This document shows, piece by piece, positions 36,101-45,100 of a DNA stretch of 64,000 nt (position 1 is the stretch's first letter; each line of letters opens with the position of its first letter). The stretch is from Limnoperna fortunei (lineage: Eukaryota; Mollusca; Bivalvia; Mytilida; Modiolidae): the NCBI GenBank assembly GCA_944474755.1, contig OX104124.1:44965342-45029341 (forward strand), read 5' to 3'. Under the pieces are notes generated by a model. It did not search any database and was not told where the DNA came from. It worked only from the letters and a program-made list of their open reading frames with translations. The position numbers and the translations under genes were made by a program.

Positions 36101-39100
36101 TTTAGATTCAACAAGCACATTCACTGTCAGAAGAATACAAACAGAAAAGATTACAAGTGAAGAATATGAATACAACTATGAAACATAAACTGGTAAATAT
36201 GTAATGCTGGAGTTGACACACAGAGGTCACTATTAGCTATGTCCAGTCTGGGTTAGCTGTGGTTAGTTTGTGTGATTAAGTAATTGGAGAAAATTCCTGA
36301 CTTAAAGCAGGAGAACTGGCAATCTTTGTCAGGTAAGAGTTGGAGTTGAGTGCACCGGCAACCTCAGTGCTGACAGACCATGTTATTTTTAGTAGATGTC
36401 TAACTGCCTTAACCACTCGGCCACCGAGGTCCCAAAACAGTCAAGACTTTTTTTTCCTTTGGTGTGGTTTTCAGGTCATCTTATAACAAGAGTTTCACAA
36501 TGTTGATAGAACATTGCAATCTGTTGGGTCATGAAATATATAAAAAATGTTTGTTTTTCATTATACAAACGTATGGCAAGGAGCATTGTGGGGGGCTCTG
36601 CTTATGGCGTGTCATGCTCCCTGCTTGATAAACACCATTTTTTAAAGATTTTAGCAGTACTTGCTGTAGGCACTACAAAAGGCTACATAATCTCTCCCTG
36701 CCCAATACTCTTGACTTGTCCATTGGCAGTCTGTCCTTGCCCAATACTCTGTACTTGTCCAGTGGCAGTCTGTCCCTGCCCAATACTCTCTACTTGTACA
36801 GGGGCAATCTGTTTCTGCCCAATACTCTGTACTTGTCCTGTTGCAGTCTGTCCCTGCCCAATACTCTGTAATTGTTCAGTGGCAGTCTGTCCCTGCCCAA
36901 TATTCTGTAATTGTCCTGCGGCAGTCTGTCCCTGCCCAATACTCTGTACTCATCCAGTGGCAGTCTGTCCCTGCCCAATACTCTGTACATGTCCTGTGGC
37001 AGTCTGTCCTTGCCCAATACTCTGTAATTGTCCTGTGGTAGTATGTCCCTGCCCTATACTCTGTACTTGTCCTGTGGCAGTCTGTCCCTTCCCAATACTC
37101 TGTACATGTCCTGTGGCAGTCTTCCTGCCCAATACTCTGTAATTGTCAAGTAGCAGGCTGTCCCTGTCCAATACTCTGTACTTGTCCTGTGGCAGTCTGT
37201 CCCTGCCCAATACTCTGTACATGTCCTGTGGCAGTCTTCCTGCCCAATACTCTGTAATTGTCCTGTGGAGGTCTGTCCCTGCCCAATACTTTGTAATTGT
37301 AAAGTAGCAGGCTGTCCCTGCCCAATATTCTGTACTTGTCAGAGCTCCAGATAAGCTGCGTATTTGCATTGTTACGCAATTAAAATTTCATAAAACCCAA
37401 TTAGTTTTATTGCTTTGCGTTGCAAAACCTAATATCAAAGGCCTAAAACCCAATAATTTTTTCGAAACATGCTTAATTCACTCGCTGAATGCATAAAATT
37501 GTTCAGTGATTGCGTTAATTCATTCAAATAAATACACAAAGTTGCGTAAGGTATTACGATCCCATTATTTCGAAACGTAACAACCGAGGTATTCCGAATG
37601 TAATGTCTATTTCATGCAGCATACGGTGCTCCAGGTATGGAGATTTATTTCCTAAGAAGAGATGCATGTTCCCTGTTGAAAATAAATACTTTTCTTCCAA
37701 AATTGTATTTATAATTAGAACCAGTCTAGTATTTTGTTGTTGGCACCATGATGAATAGACGTGGAAGAAAAAGGTTATCTACATGTATATAACCATAGTG
37801 AAGTACATTTTTGTCAGCTTAAAAAAACCCAATTCAAAAAATTTAAGATGGGTGAAAAACCCAATTAACTTATTTTGGAGTGGGTTAAAAAAAATGATAA
37901 AAGTGATATATAAAAAAATACCCAATGAAATAAATCATCAGATGGGTACAAAACCCAATTAAGAAAATCTTATCTGGAGCTCTGCTTGTCCTTTGGCAGT
38001 CCGTCCCTGCCCAATACTCTGTACTTGTCTTGTGGCAGTCTGTCCCTGCCCAATACTCTGTAATTGTCCTGTGGCAGTCTGTCCCTGCCCAATACTCTGT
38101 ACTTGTCCAGTGGAAGCCTGTCCCTTCCTAATACTCTGTACTTGTCCAGTGGCAGTCTGTCCCTGCCCAAAAATATGTACTTGTCCAGTGGCAGTCTGTC
38201 CCTGCCCAATACTCTGTACTTGTCCTGTGGCAGTCTGTCCCTGCCCAATACTCTGTACTTGTCCTGTGGCAGTCTGTCCCTGCCCAATACTCTGTAATTG
38301 TCCTGTGGTAGTCTGTCCCTGTCCTATACTCTGTACTTGTCCTGTGGCAGTCTGTCCCTTCCCAATACTCTGTACATGTCCTGTGGCAGTCTTCCTGCCC
38401 AGTACTCTGTAATTGTCAAGTAGCAGGCTGTCCCTGTCCAATACTCTGTACTTGTCCTGTGGCAGTCTGTCCCTGCCCAATACTCTGTACATGTCCTGTG
38501 GCAGTCTTCCTGCCCAATACTCTGTAATTGTCCTGTGGCAGTCTGTCCCTGCCCAATACTCTGTAATTGTAAAGTAGCAGGCTGTCCCTGCCCCTGTACT
38601 TGTCCTTTGGCAGTCCGTCCCTGCCCAATACTCTGTACTTGTCCAGTGGCAGTCTATCCTTGCCCAATACTCTGTACTTGTCCTGTGGCAGTCTGTCCCT
38701 GCCCAATACTCTGTACTTGTCCTGTGGCAGTCTGTCCCTGCCCAATACTCTGTACTTGTCCAGTGGAAGCCTGTCCCTTCCTAATACTCTGTACTTGTCC
38801 AGTGGCAGTCTGTCCCTGCCCAAAAATATGTACTTGTCCAGTGGCAGTCTGTCCCTGCCCAAAACTCTGTACTTGTCCAGTGGAAGTCTGTCCCTGCCCA
38901 ATTCTCTGTACTTGTCCAGTGGCAGTCTGTCCCTGACCAAAACTCTGTATTTGTTCAGTGGCAGTCTTTCCCTGCCCAAAACTGTACTTGTCCTGTGGCA
39001 GTCTGTCCCTGCCCAATACTCTGTACATGTCCTGTGGCAGTCTTCCTGCCCAATACTCTGTACTTGTCCTGTGGCAGTCTGTCCCTGCCCATACTCTGTG

Positions 39101-42100
39101 ATTGTCCTGTGGCAGTCTGTCCCTGCCCAATACTCTGTGATTGTCCTGTGGAAGCCTGTCCCTTCCTAATACTCTGTACTTGTCCAGTGGCAGTCTGTCC
39201 CTGCCCAAAAATATGTACTTGTCCAGTGGAAGTCTGTCCCTGCCCAATTCTCTGTACTTGTCCTGTGGAAGTCTGTCCCTGCCCAATATTCTGTATTTGT
39301 TCAGTGGCAGTCTGTCCCTGCCCAAAACTGTACTTGTCCTGTGGCAGTCTGTCCCTGCCCAATACTCTGTACATGTCCTGTGGCAGTCTTCCTGCCCAAT
39401 ACTCTGTGATTGTCCTGTGGCAGTCTGTCCCTGCCCAATACTCTGTGATTGTCCTGTGGAAGCCTGTCCCTTCCTAATACTCTGTACTTGTCCAGTGGCA
39501 GTCTGTCCCTGCCCAAAAATATGTACTTGTCCAGTGGAAGTCTGTCCCTGCCCAATTCTCTGTACTTGTCCTGTGGAAGTCTGTCCCTGCCCAATATTCT
39601 GTATTTGTTCAGTGGCAGTCTGTCCCTGCCCAAAACTGTACTTGTCCTGTGGCAGTCTGTCCCTGCCCAATACTCTGTACATGTCCTGTGGCAGTCTTCC
39701 TGCCCAATACACTGTACTTGTCCTGTGGCAGTCTGTCCCTGCCCAATACTCTGTGATTGTCCTGTGGCAGTCTGTCCCTGCCCAATACTCTGCACTTGTC
39801 CAGTGGCAGTCTGTCCCTGCCCAAAACTCTGTACTTGTCTAGTGGCAGTCTGTCCCTGCCCAATACTCTGTACTTGTCCTGTGGCAGTCTGTCCCTGCCC
39901 AAAACTCTGTACTTGTCCAGCGAAAGTCTGTTCCTGCCCAATATTCTGTATTTTTCCAGTGGAAGTTACAATATTATCCAGTTGGTCCATCCATTTTCCT
40001 CATTGATTTATTTGTAATAAATTTGTTCTTGTGCAGAATATTGGTGAAACATTTCTCAATGGATTTTAATGAAACATTCAATAAATCAATAAATAAACTG
40101 ACAGTTAAGCAGGATTATCTATTCCTATAATGATTAAATTGTTTTATTATGGTAATTTATGCCACTGTCAGAACGCCTGAGTACTTGTAGAAAACCTCCA
40201 CTCTTTGGTAATACTTGTCAATTAAGATTGGAGTCGAGGTATTTTCCAATGTTAAATGGTGATTACACATCGTTGATAGTGTAATGTTAACACTATTACA
40301 TTGGTTTGAAAATTCAAAAATAACTGTAAACCAACTGAATATTGTGACTACTGTAATTAGTAATGTACAATAATCACTTATTTGTGAAAAAAAAATCATC
40401 TGATCAGCCTAGGTGATTACTCTACATTTGAAAGTCATAAAAGTTACAGTAACGTTAATTGAATCACCTGTCGTAAAAAATAGGATCTGATTTTTTGCAT
40501 GCAATACACCAGGGTGTGGTATGCAAATAAAGGAAATGTAGTTATGAATATACGGACAGGTTTTAGATTTGCAAAATTATTTTTTGGCGAATTTCGTGTA
40601 CTCTGCTTTTGTTTTTGTAACCGTAACTATTGATGTAGAAAAATTATAAAACAATTTCACACAATATGTTTCACAATTTTTACCTAACACAAATTAATAA
40701 TAATTAAATTGTTTACAAGAAAATCTTCAAATTTACTGGAAATAAATAATTCTAAGAATATTGTAAATGGAGACCTGATTAAGATCTTTTTCTGTATACT
40801 TGATGCATTACATGTATTGTTTCATTGTTTCAAAGTTGGAGGTCTTAACAAAACCAGAGCAAGAGGTCTGCATGTTTTTATATTTGTTTATTTGATTTTT
40901 TAATGTTGTTTTGGCAACTTTCAGCAGTTTTATAGCTATATCTTGGTGTTTATTGAATGAGGAAGATGAATCATCTGGTGAACATCTTGTTAATATAGGT
41001 AGCCCTCTAAAAGACAGTAATGTAAGCTTACAACTCAATGTTGATTTATTAAATTGCGAATCTAGTACCCACAACACAATAAATTCCATCAAGTCCAAAT
41101 ATTTATAAATAAGAAAGGATTTTCAATGCAAGCATTTCCTATCTCAATCATTTTAAATTTATAATGAACATTTTATATCTGATATTGACAAATTTGGACA
41201 GTTGGATAGAAAATGTGTGTAATTACTTGACATATATTTGGATATTAAATATATTCCATGAACTTGTGGCAAGTACATACATTTTTTTGCTATACTAGAG
41301 TGTTGTTTTAGGCTATCAGCATTTCCTATACTAATCACATGTGTATTACATCTTTGTAAAGAAGTTAATCTTTCATAGCAAAAACAATCTGACAGGGCTT
41401 GTGGCTAATAACATAGTCAATCAACAATGTACCTAGTAAAGAGTTTAAATATCAGTGTATTTACTATTTGTGTATAAGATGTTTCAATTTTTTAATTTTG
41501 TTTAGGTATCAATGATAGAAGATTACAGATTAAATAAAAATAAGTAAGTATTTTGAAGAACAGCTGAAAAGAAGAAAAGAAAATCTCCCCCCTACCCCCT
41601 AAATAGAAACACATCTTTTGGGACAAAGTCCCTTCAATTATTAACAACAGTATAAAATAAAAATGCTAATAGTTTAAATAGTTTCTGTTTCATATTAATC
41701 ACAGTTCCTTCATGACCTTGAAAATGATAAAAGAACCAGGAGTTTCTTTTTCCCATTTCCAGGTCGAAAAAAGATACTTTGGTGAAAACCAGGAAATTGT
41801 TCACATTGAATTTTTTTACATTGAAAAGTGACCCGGAAGGCAGGTTTACCTTACCTTACCTAATAATATTACAGTAATGCTTTGCCATTGGTACCTTTAA
41901 AGGGGCAAGATTATTTGCAACTTAGTTTTGAATCAATATACATCTATTAGAACTTGTGAAATCACTCAAACACTTAAGTATTTAAAAAAAATATTTCCTT
42001 GTTGTTATTTAAACTGATGATCTAGTGACATTCAAAAAGACCTTGAAAATGATAAAAAAGATTGAAAAGTCCTTTAAATTGAAATGAAAACCTTTGTAGG

Positions 42101-45100
42101 AACCATGATTAATAAAGATGAAACAAGTTAGATTTTGACTATTCCAGTATATGACTAGTAACTGTATTTTAATCCTAGTTATACGACAGGTGTCGTTTGT
42201 GGAGCAGGAGTTGTTTACCTTTTGGGGTACCTGAACTCACCTCATGTAATTTGGGTGGTTCGTGTTACTCAGTTTTTGTTTTTGTGTTGTGTGTCTGGTT
42301 TTGTTGTTGTTTTTGTCTTTTTTTTGGTAGTATGATAATATTTGGTAAATAAGTTGTTGATGAATAGTAAGTTCACCTGACCATGACGGGCCAGTGACTA
42401 CGTTAAAGTTTTTTCTTTATAACCATGCATGGTATATTTGAAATGATAACAATATAATGCTATTCACATGATGTTCATGGCATAATTTTTTTCGTTACTG
42501 ATGCAGGCGAGACAAGTCCACACTTGTTTTATAAATATAAGCATAGGTTGTTACAAGACACATTTTAAATACATTCTTTAAAAACACTTGTTTTACAGTT
42601 TTATTAATAATTTTATTGCAATTCTTATCTTTTTTTTTTCAGTAGAAGTGGCAGTTTTAGTTCAGGTTAGTATATAATATTTGGCTATGCTCCACGAAGT
42701 GCAAACCTGGGTTAAAGTGTAATAAAGTCAGGAAAGAGGGCAGCTTAAAATAGGATACCTATTTTGTGTAATAAACCACTACTTTCTTAAACATCACAGA
42801 AACACTGCAAACATATAAAAGTTGTGAAACTATGGATTGTTTGAAGATTTAAAAAAAAATTCCAGACTTGGGAAAGTTTACAAAAGACAGTTACCATTTT
42901 TTGTAATTGACTGCCAAATTATAAACTTTGGTCCCTGCAAATTCACACAAAATGCACACAGTGAAACTGTGAACATGGTATTATGATATTGTCTAAGAAT
43001 TTATTATGTTTTAAAATCATTATGTTAGATCTTGGGATTGGTATTGACAAATTATTCAAACATTGATATGATTACCTAAGTTGATGGAATTTTTTCAGAA
43101 GATGGCCGTCATCAGGATTTTATTGATCAGGAAAGAAAATCCATATACCAGAAGCAATCAGAATTTTTTTCAGATATATTAAGGTATCCAGACCACAATT
43201 GACCACGTGATCATATTTGGTGTCCCGGATGTCCATTGTATTTCAATGGGACAGACCACTGTAATCTTTGGCAAACATTGGAAATACTATTTGAGTAACT
43301 AACTTTTTTGCTCAAAACTGTTAACATTGACTCAAAGTAGCATTGTATATGTAATTTGTATCATTAATTAGCATAGTTTGATTTTAATAAAACTGTGCTT
43401 CTTGGTCCAAAAATAAAATTAAACGGTGACTTCAATTATGGGTCAGATACCTTAATATGTTTTTCTATTTCTGAATTGTACTGTTATGCACATGACTATG
43501 AGTAATTCAATGAGTATATTTTTTAAGGCTTTCTCTTACAGAGCACCTAAGTGCAACTTTAGGTTTGGGTTATTCATTTTTGGTTTTTGTAAGTTCTTTA
43601 TGTCATGTATCTGTTAAAATCTGCATTTCACTGACATATGGTTATTAGCTCACCTGGCTCAACGTGTCATGTGAGCTATTGTGATCACTTTGCATCCATC
43701 GTCGTCATAGTATTTGTTAGTGTCTGTTTCTATAAACTTTTTACATTTTAATCTTCTCCTTTAAAACCTCTTGGCCAATTAATTGAAACAAAAATTACTT
43801 CTTATATTGTTGGGATGTTCCTCTATAAAGTTTATGTTTCCTATGCCAATCCGAAATTCAAAATGGCTGCCACCTCAGTACTTTATTTTACATAGAACCT
43901 ATGGCAAACAAGTTTAGAAAGGCTTCTTCTCTAAAACCAGTAAACCCATCAAAACAAAACTTGCGAGAAATATTGTTTGGATGGCCTTCTATAAAGTTAA
44001 TGTTCATTTGCCAATTGGAAATGCAAAACGGCTGTCACCACAGTTTAACATAGGACCCTATGGAAAAAAAGTGTAAAACTGTTTAAACAATAGAAACAAA
44101 ACTTGTCATAAGTATTCATTGGATAGACCTATATAAAGTTATAAAGTTTATAATTTTCATGTGAATTGGAAATGAGAAATGGCTTCTACTGCAGTTTAAC
44201 ATAGGGGCCCTATGGGAAAAAGGCTTCTTCTCTGAAACCAATTAACCAATGTAAACAAAACTATGCAGCAATATTGCTTGCATGGTCCTATATAAAGTTT
44301 TGTATTTTATGCCTCTCAAAAATTCAAAAAATGGCTGCCAACACAGGACTTATTTTAACATAGGATGTTAAGGGAAAAAGTTTTAAAAGGGCTTCTCTGA
44401 AACCGCTTAACCAATTGAAACAGAACTCATCAACAATATTTATTGGATGGTCCTCTGTAACATTTATGTTTTTACCAATTGGAAATTTAAAATGGCCACC
44501 ACCATAGGACTAAGTTTAACAGGACCCTAAGGAAATTTTTTTTAAAGTCTTCTCTTTTGAAACCAGTCATTAAACCTTAACAAGAGTTATTAGAAATATG
44601 TATCGGTTGATCCTCTACACATTTTTTTTATGCCAGTAAGACAGAAAAAAGGCCATCATTACCATTTCAGAGTTTCACAGAGGACTCTATTTTCAAATGC
44701 CGTCTATTCTGAAACTGCAAAGCTAATTAAGCCATATTGTATGTAATGTTTATTGGATTATTCTCTTAAAAGTTTGTGTTTGCTTATTTGATCAGAAATC
44801 CATGGTGGCTGCATTTGTAGGAATTAATTTAACATAGAAACCTACAGGATAATGTTAAAATAACTTATGAAACTATTAATTAAACCAAACAGCAAGATTC
44901 ATTGGATGGTCTCTAAAAAATTGTTATTTATGCCAGTAAAAAATTGAAAATTACAGGACTTAGTTTAATATCATGGAAATGCTGTGTTCATTGCCCATAA
45001 AATCAGGTGATCGATAAAGGTTCTTGAGAGTGTTTGGTTAATACGTTTTGACCGTTTTGATGTTTTGCACTTTACATCCCAGACATAGAAATTTTGTGAT

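Larger units (their letters stand above)
36193..41505 (+). other. NUP42 intron 5 (5.3 kb)
   Basis: Holds a reversed SINE head (about 36290-36434), the 39-bp minisatellite in two blocks, the 645-bp inverted-repeat element between them, and a reversed SINE remnant near 40160-40240. 40400-41505 is AT-rich with short frames (40709-40903, 40808-41098, 40911-41108) that show no motif. Confidence 0.75.

Noticed and set aside
36531..40017. Long open frames in the 39-bp repeat, up to 352 codons
   Set aside because: The period is a multiple of three, so openness is automatic. The region lies inside intron 5 between phase-compatible NUP42 exons, and frames overlap on both strands.
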